In this document: positions 33,242-41,773 of the stretch, piece by piece
Numbering within the stretch: the stretch's first letter is position 1
How the letters are laid out: every line of letters begins with the position of its first letter
Origin: Candidatus Krumholzibacteriia bacterium
GTDB taxonomy: Bacteria; Krumholzibacteriota; Krumholzibacteriia; LZORAL124-64-63
Assembly: GCA_016744705.1 (NCBI GenBank)
Contig: JADGDU010000003.1
Location: forward strand, 1-64,000
Direction of reading: 5' to 3'
Length of the DNA: 64,000 bases
Program-made: the position numbers and the translations under genes
Notes under the pieces: model-generated
The model's database searches: none
Seen by the model: only the letters and a program-made list of their open reading frames with translations
Told to the model about the DNA's origin: nothing

Positions 33242-34540
33242 TCATTGGCTCCCGTTTTGACAGGCCAGTTTGATCAGTTGCAAAAGCGGCCGGTGGGCGG
33301 GGCATACGAAAGCGCAGAGACCGCATTCCAGACAGGCTTCAGGATGGTACTGGGCGGCTTCATTGATCCAGTCGAACTCGACGTTGCGCCCAATCAAATG
33401 GATTTGAAGATTGACCGGACAAGCCTGGGTGCAGCGCCCACAATTGATACAGGTTTGATTCACATCAGAGATGACTTTTCGGGCCCTCTGCACATGGATA
33501 CCTGCCTGGAATTTACTCAAAGGAGTATCCAGGGTGAATTGGGCCGTGCCCGCCATAGGGCCACCCATGATAACGCGATCGCCTTCTTCCAGTGACAAAC
33601 CCTGGCTGGCCAACAGGTCGCCAATAGAGGTTCCAATGGAAGCTCGCACGGTTTTGGGCGTAAATCCGTCGTCAGTGGAGATGGTCAGGGCTTTCCGGAT
33701 GCAGGGTTGCCCCTCCAGGGCCCGGTACATATCCAGTAACTGTTCGGCGGAGATAACCGCAATTCCAAAAGAACGGTAGGATGCACGGCTGGGGACCGTG
33801 GTTCCGGTCAAGCGGCCCATGGCTGGTCGTTCGATGCGGCCCCGATAGTCATCGGGCATCGGAGTCACTTCAGCTAGATCGGAAAACATTTCCCTGGCCC
33901 ACTGCTTGTCCTTTTTGCAAACCGTCAGCCGGATGCGGGCTTGGGGAAGAATTTCCGCCAACCGCTGCAGAGCACTTTTCATCTCTTCAGTGTGAGCCCT
34001 CATCAAGGTGTGAAAGCTACAGATGGTGGGTTCCTGATTGAGGCCTTTTATGACAATCTGGGTAATATCCGGGTAGTTTTCGATATCAATTTCACTGTCA
34101 TCCCGCCCGGGTGTTGTCCAGGGTGAGACAACTCCGGCGGCCCGCAAAAGGTCCACTCGACTGGCGGACTGGGGATCAATGCCACATTCCCGAAGGATTT
34201 CTTCTTTGCCCAAAGAATGATTGGCGCCTTTTTTGATCACTACCGCCGGTACATGGAAACCACGAGCGGACCAAACTGACTTTAATTCCGTCACCGTTCC
34301 ACTGATGGAAGCATGGATGAAATTTCCCATTTCCGATTGGCCAATGATCTGGTTCTGGGCCACTTCATCGCCCCCTTCAACCAGGGGCCGGAAAAGGATT
34401 TGGCCGGGGTACTCCAGGGGGATAACCACCTGGTCTGGTTCGGGCAGCTCGACGATTCCAGGTGTGCATTCAATACCCTTGGGAACCCTCAAGGCAGGTA
34501 CTTTAAAACAATCCAGGACACTCATGACCGTTCCTTTCAC
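33242..34540 (-). CDS. rnfC: Rnf complex subunit C (operon 1), with lost NADH/FMN motifs
   Basis: The 432-aa protein has the RnfC architecture: an N-terminal barrel-sandwich (VVIPLEYPGQILFRPLVEGG), a central Rossmann-like domain, a SLBB region (ISTDDGFTPKTVRASIGT) and two 4Fe-4S clusters (CINCGRCTQACP and CLECGLCAFVCP). In ordinary RnfC the nucleotide/FMN motifs are GLGGAxFPT and NGAECEPYLT, both present in operon 2. Here the same positions read AAGVVSPWTTP and KGLNQEPTICS. NADH oxidation by this subunit is therefore doubtful. It follows the cytochrome gene directly (stop-to-start gap of three bases when ATG 34540 is used; ATG 34525 is an alternative with a closer match to family length). Confidence 0.92.
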   Translation of the reverse strand: MKGTVMSVLDCFKVPALRVPKGIECTPGIVELPEPDQVVIPLEYPGQILFRPLVEGGDEVAQNQIIGQSEMGNFIHASISGTVTELKSVWSARGFHVPAVVIKKGANHSLGKEEILRECGIDPQSASRVDLLRAAGVVSPWTTPGRDDSEIDIENYPDITQIVIKGLNQEPTICSFHTLMRAHTEEMKSALQRLAEILPQARIRLTVCKKDKQWAREMFSDLAEVTPMPDDYRGRIERPAMGRLTGTTVPSRASYRSFGIAVISAEQLLDMYRALEGQPCIRKALTISTDDGFTPKTVRASIGTSIGDLLASQGLSLEEGDRVIMGGPMAGTAQFTLDTPLSKFQAGIHVQRARKVISDVNQTCINCGRCTQACPVNLQIHLIGRNVEFDWINEAAQYHPEACLECGLCAFVCPAHRPLLQLIKLACQNGSQ

Positions 34541-34543
34541 ATC

Positions 34544-35182
34544 TCAGATCAGATGACAGGATTTGCATATGGCCTCGCCCTGGTCGTTGATAAAACGCTC
34601 GGGTTCTTCGCCGCGATGACAAGCTGTGCATTCCAGGTGGTAAATTTCTCCAATGGGGCCCGGTTGGTGGCAACCCGTGCAACTGTGGTCTTCCAATTCC
34701 TGCAGCTCCTGGTGCGTAAAATCTTCCACAACGTAGTCGGGATCATCATGGCATTGCTGGCAATTGGCCGCATCGATTTCCGGTTCGGATCCGGTGGTGA
34801 ATGCTGGATGACAGTGGCGACAACTGCGCGCCTCAGAATCAGGCAGGAGATCATGGCAATCCAGGCAACTGTGATCCTCGACCTCGACGATTTCCTCATG
34901 GGAATAATCATCAATGGTGTATTCCGGCTCGTCATGGCAATCACTGCAGTCCACGGCGTCGGTCTGGATCAAAGCGTGGTGGCATGATACGCATTTTGTA
35001 TCATGTTGCTGGTGAGCGGCGTGAGTAAAAAGAACCGCTCCTCCGGCATTGTCCAGATAGAACTGGTCACCAGTGGCTGGCGGGTCCGGCTGCAAATACC
35101 CGTAAATGGATAGCACCGCAGCGACCAGAAACAAAAGAGTTAATGGCCTGTTTGGGGATGGGAATTCTTTTCCGAATAACAC
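34544..35182 (-). CDS. Membrane-anchored octaheme c-type cytochrome of Rnf operon 1
   Basis: From the GTG at 35182 the protein has 212 aa, with one N-terminal hydrophobic helix (LTLLFLVAAVLSIYGYL) acting as a signal anchor, and eight CxxCH haem-binding sites: CVSCH, CSDCH, CLDCH, CRHCH, CQQCH, CTGCH, CTACH and CKSCH. Additional histidines supply distal ligands, as in class III and NrfH/cytochrome c7-like proteins. The GTG is chosen because GGAGTGG precedes it and it lies four bases after the upstream stop. A multiheme cytochrome directly before rnfCDGEAB is also found in Methanosarcina (MmcA) and Desulfovibrio, where it takes electrons from Rnf to quinone-like or periplasmic acceptors. Confidence 0.9.
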   Translation of the reverse strand: MLFGKEFPSPNRPLTLLFLVAAVLSIYGYLQPDPPATGDQFYLDNAGGAVLFTHAAHQQHDTKCVSCHHALIQTDAVDCSDCHDEPEYTIDDYSHEEIVEVEDHSCLDCHDLLPDSEARSCRHCHPAFTTGSEPEIDAANCQQCHDDPDYVVEDFTHQELQELEDHSCTGCHQPGPIGEIYHLECTACHRGEEPERFINDQGEAICKSCHLI

Positions 35183-35186
35183 CTTG

Positions 35187-35660
35187 TCACCACTCCATGC
35201 TGTCGTCGAGGAGGATTTTGTGTTCGTCGTTGAGGTCGATTGTGTGCCAGGTACAACCGGTGCGCATACAGAAATAGAAAGGAACACGGACTGAGGAAAT
35301 GCCTACCATAATGCAGGCCACATGGGAGTCGCCCCTGTCGCACTTTCGGTCTCCTGCGCGTAAGGAGGTATGGCATTGCCAACATCGGATATCATGAACC
35401 TCTTCCCCCTCGGCGAGTTTGAGATTGCTTTTCCGTTCGAAGGCGTTGAGATAAGGACAGAGCTCTACCCAGCCGGGCTCATCATCAGCGCTTAATGTCT
35501 CCAGGTGGATCCCATTGTTTTTCATCAAACTGAGAGAACAGTAGGGACAATAGCAATTCAGGTATGAGCCGGACTTTAAGACTGTCCGATTGTTGAAATT
35601 GTGCTCATCCCAGACGATTTTTTCCCAGCTGTCTTTTTGGTTGGGTTTTTCGTTATCCAT
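35187..35660 (-). CDS. Cysteine-rich zinc-ribbon-like protein heading Rnf operon 1
   Basis: This 157-aa soluble protein is not a family I recognise. It holds three cysteine clusters: CYCPYC, RCWQCH and FCMRTGC, plus DRKCDRGD, spaced as in two zinc ribbons or Fe-S sites. CWQCH formally matches a haem motif, but there is no signal peptide and it is likely metal binding. The ATG at 35660 is preferred over 35705 because AAGGGGA lies upstream. It is the first gene of the operon, four bases before the cytochrome gene, so it could be an assembly factor, redox sensor or ferredoxin-like partner for the complex. Confidence 0.7.
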   Translation of the reverse strand: MDNEKPNQKDSWEKIVWDEHNFNNRTVLKSGSYLNCYCPYCSLSLMKNNGIHLETLSADDEPGWVELCPYLNAFERKSNLKLAEGEEVHDIRCWQCHTSLRAGDRKCDRGDSHVACIMVGISSVRVPFYFCMRTGCTWHTIDLNDEHKILLDDSMEW

Positions 35661-35784
35661 ACGAGTCCCCTTTATTATGCATATGCTCAATTGCTCTTCT
35701 GACAAATGATAGGGGCTGGAAATCCCAAAAACAAGCTAAACCATTGATTTAAATGACCTTAATTCATATTGGGATGATAGGACT

Positions 35785-37431
35785 TTAGAGATTTCCCTGA
35801 TCTTTCTTTAGCCGCGGAGGAAGGGCATCTTCACAAATATCTTCCAGCCGGGCCACCATTTGCGCCAGACCGTCGGAGGTTTTAGGGATATCTGTATCGT
35901 CTAACTCTAAGTTTGTAGTGGCACCACTCAGGCTATGGCCTTCAAAGACATCGGCCACGCCATCAGAGGCCAGTTGGAAGCTGAGAGAAACATAATCATG
36001 AATTTCCTGCCCAAGGTTTTCCAGTTCGGGCCGGGGAATCAACGCTTTTTCAATGAGGGTTCCCACAGCGGATAAAAAGGCCTGGACGTGTTTGGCTTCG
36101 AAGCCCTCCATCTTTCGGCGGGCGGCAATGACCTGATAATAATTCAGAAAGACTTGCCGGTCCCCAGTGCGAATGGAAGTCACCAGAATCTGGTGCACGA
36201 GAGTAATAAACCAGAGCAACGTTTCTCGGGGCATCTCGTGATACCGGCAATATTTTTCCCGAGCGGCCATGGAAGTGAGGTGTTTGGCAATGTCTTCCAC
36301 AAGTTCGTCGCGAAGATCTTCGAGTTCATAACTGATCAGCAGGTTGGGGCGGCGGGCGATGCGTTGCAATGCCCTTTCGTTACGCAGATTCCAGGCACCA
36401 CTTTGAGTTTTCATATTTTCAATCATGAAAAGCAACCGCCGTTGCACATCCAGGCGTTCCGTGGGTTTCCAGTTGAGTTGCTTTTGACTGCGACTGGCAT
36501 CAACCCTCAACTCCCTGTCCACATATTTCATCATCCAGGGTGCCTCGAAAGGGGGATTGCCCAAAAGACGGCCCAGGGTCCAGCGCATCCACACTCCCGG
36601 TACAGCCAACCATTTGGGCATGCAAATGGGCTTGGGCGCCTGGTGAAAGTGGTAGCGGGTGGCAGCTGAAAACAGCTCTTTGTGACTCGATGTGTAGCTG
36701 GGACTGGCATTATAAACCCCGTACCGGGGCAACTGTTCGCTGTGGTCAATGATCAGGTGCAGAAGCTTCAAGAGGTCCTGGATGTGCAAGTAGGGTACCG
36801 CAGAATCTCCATTGCCTCCCAGAACACGCGCATTCCAGGATTGGCCCAGCCAGGTTTCCATCATTTTGTACAATGGTGGGTACTCACACCAATCACTGAA
36901 AACCGCAGCCAGGCGCAATACGGAACACGCAAAATATTCCGTGTGCTCTAACACCATTTTCTCACCCTGGCGTTTGCTTTGGGCGTAAGGTATGGAAGCA
37001 TCAGCGGGGGTGTCTTCAGTGATCACTTGGCCAGGAGCAGGAAATTCGCAGGCCGCCAGTGAGCTGGAAAACAGAAAACGCGCTGCTCCAATTTGCCGGG
37101 CCAGCTTGAGCACATTGTGGGTACCCTGAACGTTGGTGCGATGGTATTCAGGATTGGGCCTGTTTTGGAAATCGTAATAACCAGCCAGGTGGACAACGTA
37201 ATCGGCACCGCCGTGTTCCTTGATGCAATCCACCACCTCGCGCATGGTTTCCCAACGGGAGATGTCAACCTGGGTCCAGCGTTGCCCTTCGTACTCCGGA
37301 ATTCCCGCTTCTCGTCGAGAGCGTCGAGCCAGGCAAAAGACCCGGTATTTCCCAACAGCACTGGACAGGAAATGTCTCCCGATGAACCCGGATGCTCCAG
37401 TAACAACAACTCCTGGCAGTTCTTTTTTCAT
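35785..37431 (-). CDS. NAD-dependent epimerase/dehydratase fused to a helical regulatory domain
   Basis: Residues 1-330 form an extended SDR: VVVTGASGFIGRHFL (NAD-binding GxxGxxG), HLAGYYDFQ, SSSLAACE, and the catalytic YxxxK in PYAQSKRQGEKM. The C-terminal 200 residues are an unrelated all-helical domain (about 345-500) with LLISYELEDLRDELVEDIAK, WFITLVHQILVTSI and AARRKMEGFEAKHVQAFLSAV. The last of these resembles RsbRD-N/sensor-type helical domains seen in partner-switch regulators. The fused architecture is unusual. The substrate is unknown; NAD-sugar or sterol/isoprenoid dehydrogenase relatives share the fold. It lies 124 bases upstream of the Rnf operon on the same strand, which may or may not be cotranscribed. 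Confidence 0.78.
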   Translation of the reverse strand: MKKELPGVVVTGASGFIGRHFLSSAVGKYRVFCLARRSRREAGIPEYEGQRWTQVDISRWETMREVVDCIKEHGGADYVVHLAGYYDFQNRPNPEYHRTNVQGTHNVLKLARQIGAARFLFSSSLAACEFPAPGQVITEDTPADASIPYAQSKRQGEKMVLEHTEYFACSVLRLAAVFSDWCEYPPLYKMMETWLGQSWNARVLGGNGDSAVPYLHIQDLLKLLHLIIDHSEQLPRYGVYNASPSYTSSHKELFSAATRYHFHQAPKPICMPKWLAVPGVWMRWTLGRLLGNPPFEAPWMMKYVDRELRVDASRSQKQLNWKPTERLDVQRRLLFMIENMKTQSGAWNLRNERALQRIARRPNLLISYELEDLRDELVEDIAKHLTSMAAREKYCRYHEMPRETLLWFITLVHQILVTSIRTGDRQVFLNYYQVIAARRKMEGFEAKHVQAFLSAVGTLIEKALIPRPELENLGQEIHDYVSLSFQLASDGVADVFEGHSLSGATTNLELDDTDIPKTSDGLAQMVARLEDICEDALPPRLKKDQGNL

Positions 37432-37788
37432 GGGCTTTCCTCAAATATTTGAAGCCGGAAGTGCGGTCGGTGTTTACAACATATCCAATAGTTCTCCGGT
37501 AGATCATCCTCTAAAATGAAAGACTTTCAGCTGACTGTCAACCAACGTAACTCAATATACAACAGCAACATACCCAACCACTACACTGGGAGTTTGTTCT
37601 AAAAGCATGCGCTTCCTCCAGCTAACTCAAAATAGAAGAAATTCAGTCCCAGATTTCAGGAGGAATAAAAATCCCAAAACAAAAATGCCCTAAAGCTTCC
37701 TTAATCATTAGCCGACACCAGTAATAAGAAGATTCTAAGGGATGTTCACGGGAATCCAGGTTGGGTCATTTAGAAGGGGACTTTTTCA
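37432..37788. other. 357-bp intergenic region between divergent SDR and chemoreceptor genes
   Basis: The stretch is AT-richer than its neighbours and has no convincing frame. It must contain promoters for both genes, but no clear -35/-10 or -24/-12 pair stands out. An AGGAGGAATAAAA stretch near 37661 looks like a ribosome-binding site without a start codon after it. I see no RNA gene or repeat. Confidence 0.45.
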
Positions 37789-40101
37789 ATGTTTTTATTA
37801 CGTTCTGTGCGTACACGTTTGATTGCGATGAGTTTAACCCTGGTTTTAATACCATTGGCAGTTGTGTTGGGGGTTTCAGTCAACCAACAGCACCAATCGG
37901 CCAAAATCGCTGGCCAGGAATGCCAGAAACTCAATCTGGAAGCACTGGACACCATCGCTCATACGGTTTTTGATATCTGCGAGACACAAAACGAAATTCT
38001 GCAGAGTATGGTGGACTCCGGCCTGAAAGTGACAAAATCCGAACTGTCACGAGCAGGAGAGTTGCGCGAAGAAAAGGATGTTGTGACTTGGCAGGCGACC
38101 AACCAATACACCAAAAAAGCTGCGGCCATTGAACTGCCCCGCATGGTGGCCGGTGATACCTGGCTGGGGAAGAATTCCCTGGGCAATGTTCCTTCACCCA
38201 TTGTGGATGAAGTACGGGCTCAATTGGGCGGCACCTCTACCATCTTCCAGCGCATGAATGATGCCGGAGATATGCTACGAGTGTGCACCAACGTCTTGAA
38301 GAAAGACGGCACCCGGGCCATCGGCACTTATATTCCCGCCACCAACCCGGACGGCAAAGCCAACCCAGTGATTGCCAAGGTATTGCGCGGCGAAACATTT
38401 CGCGGTCGAGACTTTGTTGTTGACCGCTGGTATCTCACAGCCTACGAACCCGTGAAAGATTCTCGGGGTAACGTCATGGGCATTAGCTACTTTGGCATTC
38501 CCATGGAAACCGCCGAAAATATGCGTAAAACCATCACTGACTTTGTGATTGGAGAAACTGGCTATGTTTTTGTTCTCAACGGGGCCGGTGAATACATCAT
38601 CTCCAAGGATAGCAAACGGGATGGCGACAAACTCTGGAATGTGAAGGATGCTGACGGCAATTACTTCATCCAGGAAATAGTCGAAGGTGCAAAAGCTGGA
38701 AACGCCAAGGAAACTTACAAACAGCAATACATGTGGCAAACTGCTGGCAGTCAGACGCCACAGGAAAAAGTAGTGCACTGTTTATACTATGAACCGTGGG
38801 ATTGGGTCATTGGCGCCAGCAGTCTCCTGGAAGAATTCCGCGAAGCGGAACACAGGATCGAAGCCAATGGCAAACGGGCCAACACCCTGTTAATCTTCTT
38901 GGTCTTAGTGGCCGGTGTAAGTGCCGGTCTTGCCGCATGGTTTATGAGCACACGCATCACCAACCCCCTGGTTCGCGCCGTAGCCGTGGCAGACGCCGTT
39001 GCCAATGGTGATCTCTCCCACCGTTTGAACAATCATCAAAAAGATGAAGTGGGAGATCTGGCTCGAGCTTTGGATCGCATGAGCGCAGGACTGCAAGTCA
39101 AAGCCGACGAAGCCAAAGCCATTGCCGATGGCGACTTGACGGTGGACGTCAAAGTGGGTGGCTCCATGGATTCCTTTGGAAACGCCATCAAAAATATGGC
39201 CACCAAATTGCGCAGTGATTTGAACCAGGTGAAAACCACCGCCGACCAGGTCAGCACCGGTGCCGGCGAAGTCTCCCAGGGTAGCTTGAGTCTGTCTCAA
39301 GGCGCCACCGAACAGGCCGCATCATTGCAGGAAATCAGCAGCAGCATGACGGAATTGGCCAGCCAGGTTAAAACCAACGCAGACCATGCCAACGAAGCCG
39401 ACCGGTTAACCGATGACGCTTCCGTGGCTGGTAACGAAGGTCTGGAGAGCATGGGGCAAATGACCAGGGCCATGACGGAAATCAACGCCGGCAGTGAAGA
39501 GATTGCCAAGATTATCAAAGTGATCGATGACATTGCCTTCCAAACCAACCTGTTGGCCCTGAATGCTGCGGTGGAGGCCGCCCGTGCAGGCAAGCACGGA
39601 AAGGGATTTGCTGTGGTGGCCGAAGAGGTGCGCAGCCTGGCTGGCCGCAGCGCCAAAGCCGCCCGTGAAACGGCCCACCAAATTGAAGGCTCATTGAGCA
39701 AGGTGAACGAGGGATCCAAAATCGCTGCCGAAACAGCTTTGGCCCTGGAAAACATTGTTGGCGGCTTGGACAAAGCGTCTGACCTTGTGCGGGAAATTGC
39801 CAAAGCCAGCACCGATCAAGCCCGAGGCATTTCCGAAGTCACCGAAGGCCTGGGCCAAATCGACACAGTCACTCAAAACAACTCGGCCAGTAGCGAAGAA
39901 ATGGCCTCGGCCTCCCAGCAATTGCGTGGCCAGGCTGAAGAACTGCAAGTTCTACTGGGCCGATTCCGCTTGGACAGCACCACCGTTTCAGCCCGCAACA
40001 ACCGAGAAGCGGAGCAACAGGCAGTGGCCACCGCCAGCCAGCTTGCTGACATCATGCAACCGGAAGAATTGACCTCCCCAGCAGGCAGTTGGGGCAATTA
40101 A
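37789..40101 (+). CDS. Methyl-accepting chemotaxis protein with Cache domain and HAMP
   Basis: The 770-aa receptor has TM1 (about 10-28) and a Cache_3-Cache_2 ligand domain (about 35-360; [51 protein letters not shown]). TM2 is at about 366-386, followed by a HAMP ([20 protein letters not shown]) and a second HAMP-like segment ([14 protein letters not shown]). The signalling hairpin contains [20 protein letters not shown] and [20 protein letters not shown]. No CheR-binding pentapeptide ends the protein. AAGGGGA lies eight bases before the ATG. It is the sister of the receptor at 22209, with which it shares the ligand domain but not the HAMP, so the two may sense related ligands. A terminator follows the gene. 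Confidence 0.93.
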   Translation: MFLLRSVRTRLIAMSLTLVLIPLAVVLGVSVNQQHQSAKIAGQECQKLNLEALDTIAHTVFDICETQNEILQSMVDSGLKVTKSELSRAGELREEKDVVTWQATNQYTKKAAAIELPRMVAGDTWLGKNSLGNVPSPIVDEVRAQLGGTSTIFQRMNDAGDMLRVCTNVLKKDGTRAIGTYIPATNPDGKANPVIAKVLRGETFRGRDFVVDRWYLTAYEPVKDSRGNVMGISYFGIPMETAENMRKTITDFVIGETGYVFVLNGAGEYIISKDSKRDGDKLWNVKDADGNYFIQEIVEGAKAGNAKETYKQQYMWQTAGSQTPQEKVVHCLYYEPWDWVIGASSLLEEFREAEHRIEANGKRANTLLIFLVLVAGVSAGLAAWFMSTRITNPLVRAVAVADAVANGDLSHRLNNHQKDEVGDLARALDRMSAGLQVKADEAKAIADGDLTVDVKVGGSMDSFGNAIKNMATKLRSDLNQVKTTADQVSTGAGEVSQGSLSLSQGATEQAASLQEISSSMTELASQVKTNADHANEADRLTDDASVAGNEGLESMGQMTRAMTEINAGSEEIAKIIKVIDDIAFQTNLLALNAAVEAARAGKHGKGFAVVAEEVRSLAGRSAKAARETAHQIEGSLSKVNEGSKIAAETALALENIVGGLDKASDLVREIAKASTDQARGISEVTEGLGQIDTVTQNNSASSEEMASASQQLRGQAEELQVLLGRFRLDSTTVSARNNREAEQQAVATASQLADIMQPEELTSPAGSWGN

Positions 40102-40129
40102 CAGAGAGCAATTCGATCGCTCACATCAC

Positions 40130-40181
40130 AAGGACCCGCGCTGAGCACTGAACAAGTGCCAACCGCGGGTCCTTTTCTTTC
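40130..40181 (+). terminator. Intrinsic terminator of the chemoreceptor gene
   Basis: AAGGACCCGCG (40130-40140) pairs perfectly with CGCGGGTCCTT (40164-40174); the 23-base loop holds further pairing (GCAC/GTGC). TTTTCTTTCC follows. This lies 29 bases after the stop. Confidence 0.8.
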
Positions 40182-40227
40182 CTTCACCACACCCATCCTA
40201 AAAAGATGCCTTCCCAAATTCTTCTCA

Positions 40228-40243
40228 GACCATAATATTGGTC
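40228..40243. promoter_or_regulatory. Inverted repeat upstream of the CpeT-like gene (possible operator)
   Basis: GACCA-TAATAT-TGGTC lies 44 bases before the start codon. Its centre could double as a -10 element (TAATAT), but no -35 box is clear. This is a candidate operator only. Confidence 0.35.
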
Positions 40244-40286
40244 CGGTTCCATCAGTGTTTTTTAGCCGTATTGCCAAGGAGACCTC

Positions 40287-40925
40287 ATGAATCGATCGCA
40301 CCTGATGATGGTTATTGTCTTGCTTTTGGCCACAGTGGCGCTGTCCGCCTGCAACGACCAAGGACCTTCTGAACTAGACCAATTGGCTTCTTTGATGACT
40401 GGCTCTTTCAGTAGCCAGGCCCAGGCAGAAGCCGATACAAATTTTTTTGACATCCGCTTGGAAATGGTTCCCATCTGGCAGGACAAAGTCGAACCGGGCC
40501 AGGGCCGTTACCTGTATGTGGAACAAGCCGCTGGCTGGACTCTCGACAAACCTTATCGCCAAAGAGTTTATCATGTGACCGATGCCGGTGACGGTGTATT
40601 CAGCAGCATGGTCTACGCTTTGCCCGACCCTGAGGCCGCCATCGGCGCCTGGAAGCTGGATACCCCCCTTGCTGACCTCAACCCTGCGGACTTGATTGAA
40701 CGGGAAGGCTGCGCCGTCTATCTGAGCAAACATCCCGACGGCACCTATCAGGGTTCCACCCGGGAAAAAGAATGCACCAGCACCATGCGCGGGGCCACTT
40801 ACGCCACCAGCATCATCACCATCGCCAATGACCAGGTCTTAAGCTGGGACCAGGGCTGGAATGACGAAGGAGAGCAAGTCTGGGGTGCAGAGATCAGTGG
40901 CTATGTGTTTTTGAGGATTCAATAA
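40287..40925 (+). CDS. CpeT/CpcT-family lipoprotein
   Basis: The 212-aa product starts with a lipoprotein signal (lipobox LSAC, Cys22). The rest follows the CpeT/CpcT (DUF1001) family: QLASLMTGSFSSQAQAEAD, RYLYVEQAAGW, KPYRQRVYHV, REGCAVYL, GSTREKECTSTMRGATYAT and LSWDQGWNDEGEQVWG. In cyanobacteria relatives attach bilins to phycobiliproteins. Here there are no phycobiliproteins, so it more likely binds another tetrapyrrole or hydrophobic ligand in the envelope; that is inference. AAGGAG six bases before the ATG supports the start. The gene is monocistronic, between a terminator and two hairpins. Confidence 0.85.
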   Translation: MNRSHLMMVIVLLLATVALSACNDQGPSELDQLASLMTGSFSSQAQAEADTNFFDIRLEMVPIWQDKVEPGQGRYLYVEQAAGWTLDKPYRQRVYHVTDAGDGVFSSMVYALPDPEAAIGAWKLDTPLADLNPADLIEREGCAVYLSKHPDGTYQGSTREKECTSTMRGATYATSIITIANDQVLSWDQGWNDEGEQVWGAEISGYVFLRIQ

Positions 40926-40949
40926 GAATCTGCAGCTGAAAAATTGTAG

Positions 40950-40980
40950 GTGCAGGGGAAGGGTAGTTCTTCCCCTGCAC
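40950..40980. terminator. Hairpin after the CpeT-like gene
   Basis: An 11-bp stem GTGCAGGGGAA/TTCCCCTGCAC with a nine-base loop lies 25 bases past the stop. It has no T-run, so it may terminate weakly or protect the mRNA end. Confidence 0.5.
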
Positions 40981-41061
40981 GCTTCAGAATCCATGCTTCC
41001 CATTCGAATGCTTCAATACAGGACACTTACCCTTTTGTTTTCAAAAATCACGTGAGAAAAT

Positions 41062-41098
41062 AGGCTCAAACTGCCAAAGAGCCTCTTTGTCTATTTTT
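41062..41098 (+). terminator. Weak terminator-like hairpin before Rnf operon 2
   Basis: AGGCTC/GAGCCT (6 bp, 11-base loop) is followed by CTTTGTCTATTTTTA. It could end read-through from the CpeT-like gene or act in the leader of the rnf operon. Confidence 0.4.
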
Positions 41099-41197
41099 AG
41101 TTTTAATAATATCTATTTATCCCCAAGTTCCCCTTGATTTCCCGCTATTAAGTCATCACTCTTGCATGAGGTTAAAACATTAACAGGTGGTCTTTTT

Positions 41198-41773
41198 ATG
41201 AACCTTTTGCTGCTGGTGATCAGTGCCATTCTGGTCAATAACTTTGTTTTAGCGCGCTTTTTGGGGATCTGTCCCTTCCTGGGCGTCTCTAAAAAGCTCC
41301 CCACCGCCCTGGGCATGACCGGGGCCGTGATGTTTGTGATGACTTTGGCCAGCATTGCCAGCTGGCTTATCTATCATCTGGTCCTTGAACCCATGGACCT
41401 TGTTTTCCTGCAAACCATCACCTTCATCCTCATCATTGCCTCCATGGTACAACTGGTGGAATTGGCCTTGCAAAAGCTTAGCCCTCCCCTGTACCGCTCC
41501 CTGGGAATTTTCCTGCCCCTGATCACCACCAACTGTGCTGTGCTCGGTTGTGCGGTGATGAGCATTCAGAATGATTATTCTCTCCTTGAAACCACCGTAT
41601 TCTCTCTGGGTGCAGGCATTGGTTTTGGGTTAGCCCTGATCCTCTTTGCGGGCATCCGGGAAGTCCTTGATCTGGCCGATACGCCCAAATCTTTTCGGGG
41701 TACGGCCATCGCCCTCGTCACTGCCGGTGTTCTCTCCATGGCCTTCATGGGATTCGCGGGATTGGTAAAATGA
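41198..41773 (+). CDS. rnfA: Rnf complex subunit A (operon 2)
   Basis: The first gene of a canonical rnfABCDGE operon encodes a 191-aa, six-helix protein with the Fe-S cysteine motifs LGICPFLGVSKK and LITTNCAVLG, ending RGTAIALVTAGVLSMAFMGFAG. It forms the membrane core with RnfE and couples ferredoxin oxidation to Na+ or H+ transport. The ATG at 41198 is chosen because CAGGTGG lies eight bases upstream; an ATG at 41162 would add residues without a family match. Its stop overlaps rnfB (ATGA-type). Confidence 0.95.
   Translation: MNLLLLVISAILVNNFVLARFLGICPFLGVSKKLPTALGMTGAVMFVMTLASIASWLIYHLVLEPMDLVFLQTITFILIIASMVQLVELALQKLSPPLYRSLGIFLPLITTNCAVLGCAVMSIQNDYSLLETTVFSLGAGIGFGLALILFAGIREVLDLADTPKSFRGTAIALVTAGVLSMAFMGFAGLVK

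Noticed and set aside
35187-35660. CWQCH as a haem-binding site in the cysteine-rich protein
   Set aside because: The protein has no signal peptide, and its other CxxC pairs suggest zinc or Fe-S binding, so the match is probably coincidental.
37655-37670. Strong ribosome-binding-site-like AGGAGGAATAAAA in the 37.4-37.8 kb gap
   Set aside because: No ATG, GTG or TTG with a meaningful frame follows at usable spacing.
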